Of a DNA stretch of 64,000 bases, positions 1 through 10,544 are shown one piece after another. The stretch lies in contig OX387203.1 of NCBI GenBank assembly GCA_947561715.1, positions 10,974,001-11,038,000 of the forward strand, read 5' to 3'. Below the pieces are notes generated by a model. That model did no database searches and was not told the origin of the DNA. It saw only the letters and a program-made list of their open reading frames with translations. How positions within the stretch are numbered: position 1 is the stretch's first letter; every line of letters starts with the position of its first letter. This stretch comes from Ascidia mentula (lineage: Eukaryota; Chordata; Ascidiacea; Phlebobranchia; Ascidiidae). Position numbers and translations under genes: made by a program.

Positions 1-2450
1 GAAGAAAACGATGGTTTTGCATGCTACTGAGGAGCGTCAATTGTTTGATGACTTGATTCAGCGCTATTCTTCATGGAAGAAGTTAAAGCAGGCAGTAGCG
101 TGGCTCCTGCGGTTTGTGGACTATCTTCAATCTCGAGGAGAACCGCAGAAGGGAATGACTGTCGCTGATCTTGCAAGGGCTGAAATCACGCTTGTTAAAT
201 ATGTCCAGCGATGGGAATTTTCGGAGGAATTGGATGCACTGTGTAAGTGTGAAGACGTCGGTCGTGGTGAAAGGAAGAGGATTTTGAAAAAACTTCCGTC
301 GAAGGCACTGTACAGTCTTAATCCAGTCTTGATTGATGGCGTTTTGCGAGTGGGTGGTCGTCTACAAAGGGCGCCAATACCATTCGACTTGAAGCACCCA
401 ATTGTCTTACCAAACGCGCATCATATTACTACTTTAACCCTTTAGAGCCCCAGGGGTCACCGGTGACCCCATGACTTTAAAGACCCATACAAGAAAGGTT
501 TCTGCCTTTTCAATTTTTTTTCACCTTTAAAGCCCAGAATCCCCCTTTTGCCCTGATCTACATAAAATTTTAAAGCCGGTAGATGTCGCTATAGCAATAC
601 CATTCATTTGGTAAACAATTTGCAAATAAAATTAGCAATCCTTTAGCTAAGGCCTGGTATAGTATCTATAAAAAAGTTAGATATTCGTAGCACGTATTTT
701 TAAGACACGGCACACCTTATAATTTCATGGGGTCGTGTATGGGACATAGGGCATTGGTGACAAGTACGATGAAATTTTATGAATCATGTTTTTGAGCTTT
801 TCAATGAATATTATTACATAACAGCATCATATGATACTAGAAATAATACGTGCATCATCTATTATCTCAATTTGACACCTTTTATTGATCAATGATTATC
901 TCAAGGTCAGGTTTTTATTTTATGCACGGTAATATAGCTATTTGCGTGGGTTATTTCAAATTTTATTGGTATAAATAATCATTGATCAATAAAAGGTGTC
1001 AAATATTGCTGTTTTAACTTGCGTAGCATCAACACGGACCTACATACGGCGTTTTTTTTAGCTTCAAATACTGAAAAAACAAAGTTTTCTGCGCATATAA
1101 ACCTGCGAAACACGAAAATCACACGTAGTGGGGGTCTAAAAATTAGTTTTTTGACCAAATACAGCAAAATATTACCTCGATTTCATTCAGGTTGTTACTT
1201 GTACTACTAAAGAAATGCATAGCTACACTAGTTTCAACAATATTAAAAAGTTAATTTTTTTCAGCGTGAATCCTCCAGAGCCCAATGGGTCACAGTTGAC
1301 TCCACCAGAAAATGGGGGGTGGCGGTCAAAAATCTCAAATTTTTTTCATGAAATATGTTATTGGGCCCACCAACGCAACAAAACGCAATACATTAATTTT
1401 TTTCTGTTGCTCAGTATACCCGTGGGCTCTAAAGGGTTAATCATACGCGAGTCTCACGTGAATGTTTGTCATGTCGCACACTTGGTCAGATATTCGTCAG
1501 AAATACTGGATTGTGCGAGGTGAAGTTACAGTGAGAAGAATCCTTGGAAATTGTGTACTTTGTCGAAAAAGAAATGCATCGGTGTCGAAGCAGATGATGG
1601 CTGACTTACCTGTTGAGCGCACGATTCCGGTCGAGCATCCGTTTTCATGTGTTGGAGTGGATTACTTCGGACCTGTTGTCAAACAGGGAAGAAGCGAAGT
1701 CCAAAGGTATGGTTGCATCTTCACACGTATGACTGTTCGTGCCGTACATTTGGAGGTTGCGCACTCGCTATCTACCGACTCGTTTATTGATGCCTTTAGA
1801 AGGTTCATTGATGCCTTCAGAAGGCATATCTCTAGAAAAATGGAACCTAAAACACGTCGAGGATCATCTGCGTCAGTGGGGCGTTGACTGGTCATTTGAC
1901 CCACCCGCCGCCAACCATAGGAGTGGCGTCTGGGAACGCATGATTCGTTCAGTGCGCAAAATTTTGAACGTCTTGTTAGGACAACAGGTGCCTTCCGACG
2001 AGACTTTGAGCACGATGCTTGTCGAGGTCGAGTTCATCTTGAACTCGAGGCCTCTGACCCCTGTTAGTCTTGATCCGGCCGCCAGAGAGCCGCTTACGCC
2101 GAATCACCTTCTACTGTTGATTGGGCGACAAGAAACGTCATCATCAGGAATATTTGTGAAAGAAGACAACTACGTTCGACGACACTGGCGCCAGGTCCAA
2201 TATTTGGCAGACCAGTTTTGGATCCGATGGACAAACGAGTACCTACTGACGCTACAGACACGTCAGAAATGGCAATTTCCCGAAAAGAACCTCGAGGTTG
2301 ATGATCTTGTCCCGTTGGTGGACACTTCGGCCCCACGAGGAAAATAACCGGAAGGATTGTCGAAACGTACCCGGATAAGTTCGGGTTCGTGCGTAGTGCT
2401 TTGGTGAAAACACACGCCGGGTCGTTCAAGCGACCAATGGCGAAGTTATG
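1..2450 (+). mobile_element. BEL/Pao-type LTR retroelement fossil, 3' part of pol
   Basis: Seen: stretches of pol-like protein on the plus strand. In order they resemble the linker upstream of integrase (about 11-430), the H2C2 zinc-binding region and integrase core (about 1,460-1,960), and the C-terminal DUF5641-type module of BEL/Pao integrases (about 1,960-2,340). Recognisable pieces include CVGVDYFGP, NHRSGVWERMIRSVRK and ILNSRPLTP. The 5' part (LTR, gag, protease, reverse transcriptase, RNase H) lies outside the window. The copy is broken: a 1-kb DNA transposon sits inside the integrase region and there are a few further breaks. The protein similarity is still easy to read, so the element is probably not very ancient. 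Family assignment rests on recalled protein motifs. Confidence 0.85.
438..1436. mobile_element. Non-autonomous piggyBac-type DNA transposon with TTAA target duplication
   Basis: Seen: a 999-bp insert beginning CCCTTTAGAGCCC and ending with the exact reverse complement GGGCTCTAAAGGG, flanked on both sides by TTAA (434-437 and 1437-1440). A TTAA target duplication with CCC-starting inverted repeats is the hallmark of the piggyBac superfamily. No transposase-like reading frame is visible, so it is non-autonomous. Subterminal sequences are related too: CAGGGGTCACCGGTGACC near the left end and GGGTCACAGTTGACTCC near 1290. The interior holds a 29-bp perfect inverted repeat (871-899 with 975-1003). 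It landed in the integrase region of the BEL/Pao fossil and is therefore younger than that insertion. Confidence 0.85.
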
Positions 2451-2835
2451 ATCGAAAAACTGTTTTTTGGGGGCGTGGTTATGAACAATATTCGGCTTTC
2501 CCCACGAATGAGAAGACAAATTCCTATATTTGGAAAGGTATTTATGCAAGCTTTGTAATGCTGGTAGAATTGTCTTTCCCGTCGAACTGTAGCCAAAGTT
2601 ACAAGTAAAAAACTGATTTTTTTATGACGGTCGTAATTAATATTCGGCCGGCGGTAAACATATTTCCCCCACGAATGAGAAGACAAGTTTGGTATCGTTG
2701 GAAAGGTTTTTCAATGAGCTTTGCAATGGTGGTAAAATTATTTTTCCTGCTGTGGCTAGAATAAAAGTTCTGATCGAAAAATTGTTTTTTTTTTGGGGGG
2801 GGGGCGTGGTTATGAACCATATTCGGCCGGTTGAA
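2447..2835 (+). repeat. ~160-bp tandem repeat, about 2.4 copies, 3' of the BEL/Pao fossil
   Basis: Units start near 2447, 2607 and 2771. Shared landmarks are ATCGAAAAA followed by a T run and a G run, GTGGTTATGAAC, ATATTCGGC, CCCACGAATGAGAAGACAA and TGGAAAGGT. The third unit stops after ATATTCGGCCGG. The units have diverged by many substitutions. They lie between the integrase C-terminus and the candidate LTR, so they may be 3' untranslated sequence of the retroelement. Confidence 0.65.
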
Positions 2836-2877
2836 GAGTCGCATGGGCGAAGACCCGACATCAAGTTTCCGACACTA

Positions 2878-3300
2878 TGTTGGCAGCAGGTCCCGACACC
2901 GCATGGTCTTGGAGGAAAGTTCGGTCTGAGACCAAAACAGAGATCTGGGACCGAACACCGTGATCTATGTGATCACATTGCAATCTGTTAGATTGAAAAC
3001 CATGATCTGAGACCGAAAACTATATGATCTAGGAGAGATCACATTATGATCTGTTTATTTATGGAAAGAATCGCAAATATATACGGCGATATCAAAGACG
3101 AGGCAGAAACAAAGAGATAATTGCTGCGATTACGCGACAAAGAAGACTTAAAAGAAGTAGCGCAAGTTGAAAGACGTAACGCAAGTGAGATAACTAGCGA
3201 AGGCGTCAGAAAGAAGGACGGGATGTTCTTTTTTTTCTGGTTTGCTTAGCATTGTGTGCTTACTTATTAAAAACATGCTTTGTCATTTGAAATGGCTGTG
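2878..3300 (+). mobile_element. Possible 3' LTR remnant of the BEL/Pao fossil
   Basis: Starts with TGTTGGCAGCAGG, in keeping with TGTT-starting BEL-type LTRs, and lies downstream of the integrase C-terminus and tandem repeats. It contains reiterated GATCT-type words (2940-3055) followed by a purine-rich tract (3090-3220). The 3' boundary is not defined, and no matching 5' LTR is in the window, so this is a positional inference. Confidence 0.35.
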
Positions 3301-3744
3301 TTTTCGATTGCTGTAAAAATATTTCCCTTATTTTTTGTATTTGTTGTAAAATGTGAACATTAGAAATATTAGGACCATTTTTTTATTTAAAAGATTTTTT
3401 TGGTTTGTGATTTCCCAATTTTAATATTACTGTATTTTTTTCTTTTGGCCATTATTATTCTATTTACATTTAACAATACCAAAATATGTTATATTTTTGT
3501 TCAATATTATTGAAGGTTTTTCCAGTCTGAGGCTACAGTTCCAATTAATGATTAACCATCAAACAAGTCTCTACCAGTTTGATACCAACTCGTATTCATG
3601 GCAGTCTGCAAACACTCACAGGTCTTATTTGGATCAGTCACAACTTTCCTATTTAGTTTTGCTCCACTAAGACTGTAGCATTCAACTTGCACAATGAAGA
3701 ATAAATGCAATTTAAGTTTGTGTTGCGGTTAAGAAATAAAAAAG
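3301..3744. other. AT-rich spacer upstream of the kinase-Kelch gene
   Basis: No coding pattern or repeat is evident. It presumably holds the promoter and 5' untranslated region of the gene starting at 3745. I see no convincing TATA box. Confidence 0.4.
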
Positions 3745-6461
3745 ATGACGCTTGCCTCATCTGTTGTTGACCCACAAGGACTAGATATTGTAAGTATGAC
3801 ACAGCTCTATGTATTGAATGTTTTATAATGAACTGTTGTATTTTTTAGCTGAGAGAATTTAAAGCCGAAAACATCTTTTGTGACGTCAAGCTGTGTGTGG
3901 TCGGTGAAGGTAGCTTTGGCCAAGTTTTTATTGGAAAACATAAAAAGGTTGGATTTCTTGCTGTCAAGTGTTTGAAAGTCACTGGTGGAGAACATGAACA
4001 ACATATGTTTGAAAAAACGTAGGATGATGCTTTTAAATAACTTTTTTGGAATTTTTGTAGTCAATTATGATCTAACACATAGTCAAGATAGTTAGATCAA
4101 CATATTATTTATATTTCCCATAGATTCAGACGTGAATATGAGAATTTACTGCGTTCTCGCCATGACAACATATCAACTGTTTTTGGATACACCTAGTGGC
4201 CAGGAGCAATCGGGATTGTAATGCAATTCTATGGAGGTGGCAGTTTGAGAATTCTAATCCTGGATGAAGATATTGAACTGGGACTTGGTTTGATTTTTCG
4301 CATGGCAACTGAAATAGCATCAGGAGTTGCCTACATTCACAACTGTGGAATTAATAAGCGATTGGTTCATTTGGATTTAAAGCCAGAAAATATTTTTATC
4401 ACACCTGACTTGCATTGCATGATTGGTGATTTTGGATGTGCCCGGTTGGTCCGTCTGACATCAGGATCATCAACTCAACTCCCCGGTCAAACCAAATCAC
4501 AGGGCTTGACACTTTACTATGCAGCACCAGAGCGGCTTCTTCATGATGCAAAACCCAAAAAAGAACAGGATGCCTACAGCTGTGGTATCATCTATTTTGA
4601 GATGCTAAGTCGTGAACAACCATACCAATCGGAACAAGGATTCTGGAACAAAATTAGGCAAGGTCTACGACCTAATTGTGACGCAATACAAAGCCTAAGA
4701 GAGCAAAGCAATGTAAGCAACAGAGAAATAGTTGATGTGATGGAAAGAGCGATGATCAGATGTTGGGATCAAGATCCCAATCAACGTCCAGACATGGTTG
4801 ACATTCGGGATGAATTCCAGCAACTTCTTTCCAAACAAGATTCCTCAGTAATTCTGCAGCAAGTATTAAATGCTGCAAGAAACATGCATATTGTGGATCC
4901 AACAGCAACCCACAATCCAACTGTTCCACTCAGCCAGTTTTCCACACAGACATGGAAGTTTCATGGTAAATTTTGCATGATTGATTTTTTTAAGACACTT
5001 TTTGTGGAATGGTGCAATTTTTTGTTTCATAATTGTGCAATATTTTCTGTGAAAATAATTTTTTGTAGATGTTGGTCCAGTAATTGAGCCACTATTTGGG
5101 GGAAACATTCAACCAAGACATCAAACACAACAACCTCCACAAACACAAGGCAAGTATTTTTGCTTGTTCTGTTAGGGGTATCTAACCCCTGAGTTTCCGC
5201 AATAGGGACTTAATTACCTTCTTCATGTGATTGTTGGAGTTGGCAACTGATTTTCATTGTGTTAAAGATCATAACAAAATTGATCAGTATATGGCAAAGT
5301 ATAAAGTTTGAAACACAAGCCCCTTTAACTAAAAATCTTTTACACCAATATTTTGGCCTTTCCTGTCATTGTTCCAAAGAGTGCAATGCACAGTTTGAGA
5401 ACAGTCAGTTCTTCTATACAGTTCTTGGTTGTTTGTAATTTTATTTAAAGCTTCCATGGAGTAGGCAGTGCGCTTAACTAAAGTGGTGTATTTTTGCCAA
5501 CATTCAAATTCCTAATATTAAACTTGTTGCAGGTTTGTCAGGATTTCTTCTCATCGGTGGCTATAAATCAAGAGATTGTGTGAAATGGAATGTTACCACA
5601 AAACAACATGAACATTTACCAGTTGGTTGCATTTTAATGTTTAAAACAGCTTCACGGTACCTTAAACCTGTAAACCCCATGCATTTCAATTTGTTTATTA
5701 TTTGTGATTAATTCAAATACAATATTCCTGGCAGCAACAGCAACATAATACAAGTAAATCTATGTAAAATCACAAAAATGTTAAGAGAAAAATTGTTGCA
5801 TCACAATTAGGAGTGAGCTCAATTGTGCTATTTGACAGTTTTAAATTTTAAGGAAAAATCTTTGCAAATACATGGCTGCTTGCAGACATAAGAAAGCTAC
5901 CAGGCTGTAAACCACTGTTAAACTATATTTAAACCCCCCAAAAAATATTGAAGTTTTTTTAACACTTGAGGAATGAAATGTTTACAAATGTTTACGAAGT
6001 ATTTTAATTGTAGAAACTGAACTCAGAAAGAGCTAACTCCACTTCAGCCAAAGTTGGAAACACAGTTTATGTAATGGGTGGAGAAAGTGCAACAAAAAGT
6101 TGTGAGATGATGAATTTCGGAGAAGTGATTGCTGGATGAAATTTGCTGATTTGTGTGAAGGTCGAAAGGATGCTGCATCTGCTGTTATTGGAAGTCAGTT
6201 TTTATATTTGAACAAAACAATTGAAAAAATCAAATACCTTTGGAACCAATATGTTAATGTTTTATGACACCAGATTACATTTTGAGATCCCACATATTTA
6301 TTCAACAGAATAAAGTCTGTGTACTTATGTTTAGGTAGAAATGTTATGCTTGGGTTCGTTCATAACAAGGTCACCATTTATAAATTGTAAATGGCAATTT
6401 GTCCACGTGGGCAATCAAAGCGTGTTTGAACAGATTTATATGAAGAAAATCAATGGTTAAG

Positions 6462-7488
6462 TTATGTACTAAGCAATTTGGGTATATATTACTAAAATTA
6501 ATTGCCGGAATTCCTCTATATTTTGCCATGTGGGAGCCACTTAGTTATGTTACAGAAATTGAAGGCCGCATCTCTGTATTTCTATGGAAAAGACTTTCCC
6601 GGTTGGGAATTGCCCTTCTCGAACTCCTGCGTAACAGAGTAAAATTGTGTGTAACAATGCAATGGGTCATGCATGGGCGCCAGTGTTTTGGTTGAATGAG
6701 CGCAGATGAACAGGCTGTTGCCAGGGCGATTTTCAGCGTGTTTGGGGCAGTTTTAGTTTGTTTTTCAGGGCTATTAGTCAGGCAGTAAATTGGTAGAGGG
6801 TGCTGTTGTACATGTAGCTGAAAAACTACCCAAATATTGAGGTTGATTTTGTGAAAAAATGAATCAGAGAAAGTATGTTCAATTTGTGGTTTTCTGTTAG
6901 TGCGGACCCTTGGCAAGGAATTGTAGCCAAATTTATAATCAAAATAACTACTTAAACTGCTCCCCCGGGGGCATTTTGACCCTCTGTTGGCCATTATTTT
7001 GGTCAAAAAAGCAGAAAAAAGTGTAGGTTTGTTTTGTGAAAAAATGAATCAGAGAAAGTTACCTCCATTTGCGATTAAGTGAAGCCACCAACCCTCCTCT
7101 ACACAATTCATGAAGAATTAGATGTCTTGTAATTGTCTTGGGGCCCCACCGGGGCTGTTTGTACACCCCCTAGGACTGACAATTTAGCAGTTAGCCTTTG
7201 CAAAACCCCCCAATTTGCTGTCTTAATGCAGCTGCAATCAATTTTTTTTCTGTTCAGCAATAGTAGACCCCCTTCATGAGTCATCAGACCCGGCAATTGT
7301 TTTTGGCAAACAGGAGAAACTGTAACCAGGTGCACAATAACAAATGACTTCTAAAACTCAATTTTTAGGATTTAATTGAGAGATGCGGCCTTATGTACTA
7401 AGCAATTTGGGTATATATTACTAAAATTAATTACCGGAATTCCTCTATATTTTGCCATGTGGGAGCCACTTAGTTATGTTACAGAAAT
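6462..7488. mobile_element. TIR-bounded insert flanked by 98-bp direct repeats, in a Kelch intron
   Basis: Seen: 6462-6559 and 7391-7488 are direct repeats of 98 bp with about one mismatch. Between them lies an 831-bp segment. It begins with AAGGCCGCATCTCT (6562-6575) and ends with the reverse complement AGAGATGCGGCC (7379-7390). No transposase frame is visible. Inside, a phrase around TTTTGTGAAAAAATGAATCAG recurs at 6847 and 7034, about 187 bp apart. Terminal inverted repeats imply a DNA transposon, but a 98-bp duplication is far longer than normal target duplications. The flanks may therefore be part of a compound element or of a local duplication. Confidence 0.6.
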
Positions 7489-7874
7489 AATTTTTATCAT
7501 GATTGTTAAGATCCCAAAGTTTCAGAAGAACCAAGTTTTATTGTTACCCAATCTCTTTTGCTGACAATTCCATGTTGTAGAGAAACTTTACCTTTCTGGT
7601 GGTCATGGTGGAAATTACAAACCATTATCATCCTACTTGATTTATTCCATCAAAGAAGACATATGGACAAATGGCGTTAACATGTTTCAACCAAGATATG
7701 GACATGGAATGTGTTCGATCGGCAGTAAGAATATGTTTGAAATCTCTTAAAACTTATGGAGAAGGCTTGTGTTTTCATGGCAACAGACTCCCCACAACTT
7801 TCACTCACTTATTTTCCACAAATATTCCATCGAGTTGCAAAACTGTTTACTTAGTGATAAGAAACTAAGGTTTT

Positions 7875-8230
7875 TATAATTATTCGGTTTCGGCCGAATA
7901 TTTTTGCAAAATTCGGCCGAAATCGAATCTTTTTACTGCATGCAACACTGATACGCAAAGTTTAGTGTAGGTTAGAATCATTGTTCAAACTGTACGAATA
8001 TGTTCGTTTTATTTGTTTATTGTCCCCGAAATGATTAAAATCAACTTTATGCATTTGGTACAACAATGCATTTGGTACTGCCAATAAAAGGCTGTATGAT
8101 AAGATCAGTTCCAATCCAGCACATGTTTTGTTTAAATTTATTGCGTTTGAAGAGATGGATACCAAAACTAGTTTCGGTTTATTCTTTATTCGGCATAAAA
8201 AAAATGCTGTTTCGGTGCACTATTAATTTC
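7875..8230. mobile_element. Small fold-back/hAT-like remnant in a Kelch intron
   Basis: The left part contains the palindromic phrase TTCGGTTTCGGCCGAATA (from 7884) and ATTCGGCCGAAATCGAAT. The right part contains GTTTCGGTTTATTC and ends near TTTCGGTGCACTATT. Repeated TTCGG/CCGAA words in opposite orientations suggest a degenerate MITE. Boundaries and target duplication are not resolved. Confidence 0.35.
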
Positions 8231-9081
8231 GTTCAGTGTGAAATGGGCAAAAACAAATTTTTGTTATAAAATCAAACCCATGTTTAAAATAACTATTTGC
8301 GTGATTACTGAGTTCGTGAATATTTTTATTTACATATTAAAACTGACCCTTGTTTGTACGTTAAACACCGTGCGTACCTCAATGATTGTTACGTAACATT
8401 ACAACATAAATGTAATATGATGTCACAATAAATATTAAAACAAGTAATTTAAAATTTCTCAGATGTTTTGTTTTCTGTGGGCGGAAGTGTTGATGGCAGG
8501 CAATTCTTACACTCATGTGAATTCCACGATGTTCGTGTTGGATTCTCTACAAGAATCGCTTCTCTCAGTGAAGCAAGATATCATTTAGCATGTGAAGAAA
8601 TGGAAGGAAAGATCTATGCAATTGGTTAGTTAAATCAAATTAGGCTAGGCCTACTGGTTTAGTTTTAACAAAAAAACATTAAAATATGTTCAGTCAGTGT
8701 AAAATTAACTTCAGTGTAAAACTAATTAATATTACTCAATTCACACAGGATGTAATTGAAGTTACATGAACAAATATTTGGCTTAAATATAAAATAAAAG
8801 CCAACAAATCCCGGGACGAAGTTTTACTTTAAATCTGACAGGAGGTTTTGATCGTGATTCCCTGCAAATAGTTGAAGAATACGAACCTAGAGCCAACAAA
8901 TGGAAATATGTTTCTCCTCTCCTAAAACCTCGCTGCTATCACTCTGCTTGTGTTATTGATGGGAGGATCTATGTTGTGGGTGGATCGAGGTGAGGTTTAC
9001 GTTTAAAATTTTTATACTAGGAATTGTGACGTCACTGTGGGGTTAGTTACTCATAATTTAAGGTGTTTAGTTACTTATATG

Positions 9082-9522
9082 TAGTGATGTGTTGCGCAGG
9101 ATCCGGGTACCCGGACCCGGCCGGATATTGACCAATTTTCAATACCCGGACCTGGCCGGATAATACACTTAATTTAACCGGATAGTTGGGAAAGCATTTT
9201 TGTCCTAAAAGCGGACAAACATTTCGCAAATTACTCGTTTTTGGGACCCAGTCTGTTATACTCGCCGACGTAAGATTTTTCTGTTATTTGTTATTAAGGT
9301 TTTTCGTGTCGTGTTATACCATATTAATAAATACCCACGTTTATTTGTTCCACTCATGACAGGCTAACCTTAACATAGCATTCTGTTTGGCAATCAAACA
9401 TTTTTGCCGTGATACACGAATCGGTGTTAACAAACTGCCGGATCCAAATTATCCGGCCGGATTTGATTAATAACTATCCGGATCCGGCCGGGTCGGATAA
9501 TTTGGAACTGGGAACATCACTA
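9082..9522. mobile_element. hAT-type MITE, copy 1 (441 bp)
   Basis: Begins TAGTGATGTGTTGCGC and ends ACATCACTA, with the 8-bp target duplication CTTATATG on both sides (9074-9081 and 9523-9530). An 8-bp duplication with short inverted termini is typical of the hAT superfamily. The ends are rich in GGATCC/CCGGCCGGAT words that pair with each other. There is no coding capacity. It lies in the last intron of the kinase-Kelch gene. Related copies lie at 15906-16361 and 54712-55116. Confidence 0.85.
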
Positions 9523-9733
9523 CTTATATGTAAGTGTGGGATTTGCGCACAACCAAATGACCTGGCTATTGATATTAAGAAAAAAAACTTTAATTTATTT
9601 AATTTTAGTTTTATTTAGGAGTTTAGGCAATCCACTGACATCAGTTGAAGTTTACGATCCAACCTCAGATGTCTGGACACATGCTTTTGATCTTAACAAA
9701 CCATTTCATGATGCGACTGTTGTTGCTATTTAA

Positions 9734-10544
9734 GATATGTTTGTTTTGTGCTCCAAAAATTCGGCATACATCAGGGGTGTACAATTGCAATGAAGAAATA
9801 ATTACACTATCTTGTCACTTTCCACACCTTATTGTTCAATCAATTGCTAGTATGGCCATCTTTGGATGTTAATTACTAAACAACATTCAAAAACAATGAT
9901 CGGGCGCATAGTCGTAATGGCGAAATAGAAATCGGTCTGAACATATCGTATTGATATACGCGTGTCATAATCGAGTTTATGTCATACCAGTTAACATTAT
10001 TTTGCAATTATTTCGCATTGATACCTCTACAGAAGTCCCGCAGGTTATTATCAGAATGAGTTCAAACAAGGGCCTTTTTGCTTTGCCGGTGACGTCATAT
10101 TGAATCAAGTGCCAAACCACATACCGCTGTATAGAATTTTTTTTAAATCTCTATATCTGTCAAGGATTGGGTGCCAAAAAGCGTCAAAGTTATAAGAATC
10201 GATGGAGATCCCACGTGGGCTATTCCATCAGAATGACTTCAAACACAGGTCTTTTTACGCTTTTTGCTTTTGCTGTGACGTCACTTTCAATCAAGTGCCA
10301 AACCACTTTCCACTCCATAGAAGTTTTTTTTTTATAAAGAAATTTAGTGCTAAATAAAATTTGGAATCCTTTTTTTTTTCAAGAACGCTTGTATTTTGCA
10401 CCTTGCAGATGCGTTAAGTGATATAGGCCTATATTCTTTTATCAGACTTATCAATCTGTTTTTTTTTTCTAAGTAACATTCTTATCAATAAAACATTTTG
10501 CGACACATAATCAAATATATTTCGCGCGATGCAAATATTTCGCG
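9734..10544. other. Intergenic spacer with a local duplication
   Basis: No gene is seen. Two related blocks lie at about 10030-10150 and 10210-10335. Both have ATCAGAATGA(G/C)TTCAAACA, then TTTTTGCTTT, GTGACGTCA and AATCAAGTGCCAAACCAC, and then a T run. The repeat period is about 185 bp, and the duplicated CRE-like GTGACGTCA is the most conserved word. Confidence 0.55.

Larger units (their letters stand above)
3745..9733 (+). pseudogene. Protein kinase-Kelch repeat gene with two frame lesions (pseudogene or null allele)
   Basis: Ten exons inferred: 3745-3789, 3849-4018, 4124-4965, 5069-5149, 5533-5621, 6014-6193, 7581-7724, 8463-8624, 8842-8989, 9619-9733 (stop TAA). Phases agree across introns. 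The kinase domain has the glycine loop GEGSFGQV, the lysine in LAVKCLK, the catalytic loop HLDLKPEN (H-L-D rather than H-R-D), DFG, and the APE motif as AAPE. It ends with IRCWDQDPNQRP, which suggests a TKL/RIPK-like serine/threonine kinase. A Gln/Pro-rich linker leads to Kelch blades marked by IGGY, VMGGE, LSGGH, SVGGS, AIGGF and VVGGS. Intron 4 appears to use a GC donor (AG|GCAAGT at 5148). Two lesions are seen: an in-frame TAG at 4194-4196 inside the kinase N-lobe, and a shift of one base near 6118 that leads to TGA at 6137. All downstream exons stay open, so decay would be recent; sequencing error is the alternative. Confidence 0.75.

Noticed and set aside
1019-1523. Open frames inside the TTAA-flanked element
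   Set aside because: Short, low-complexity and crossing the element border; no transposase motif.
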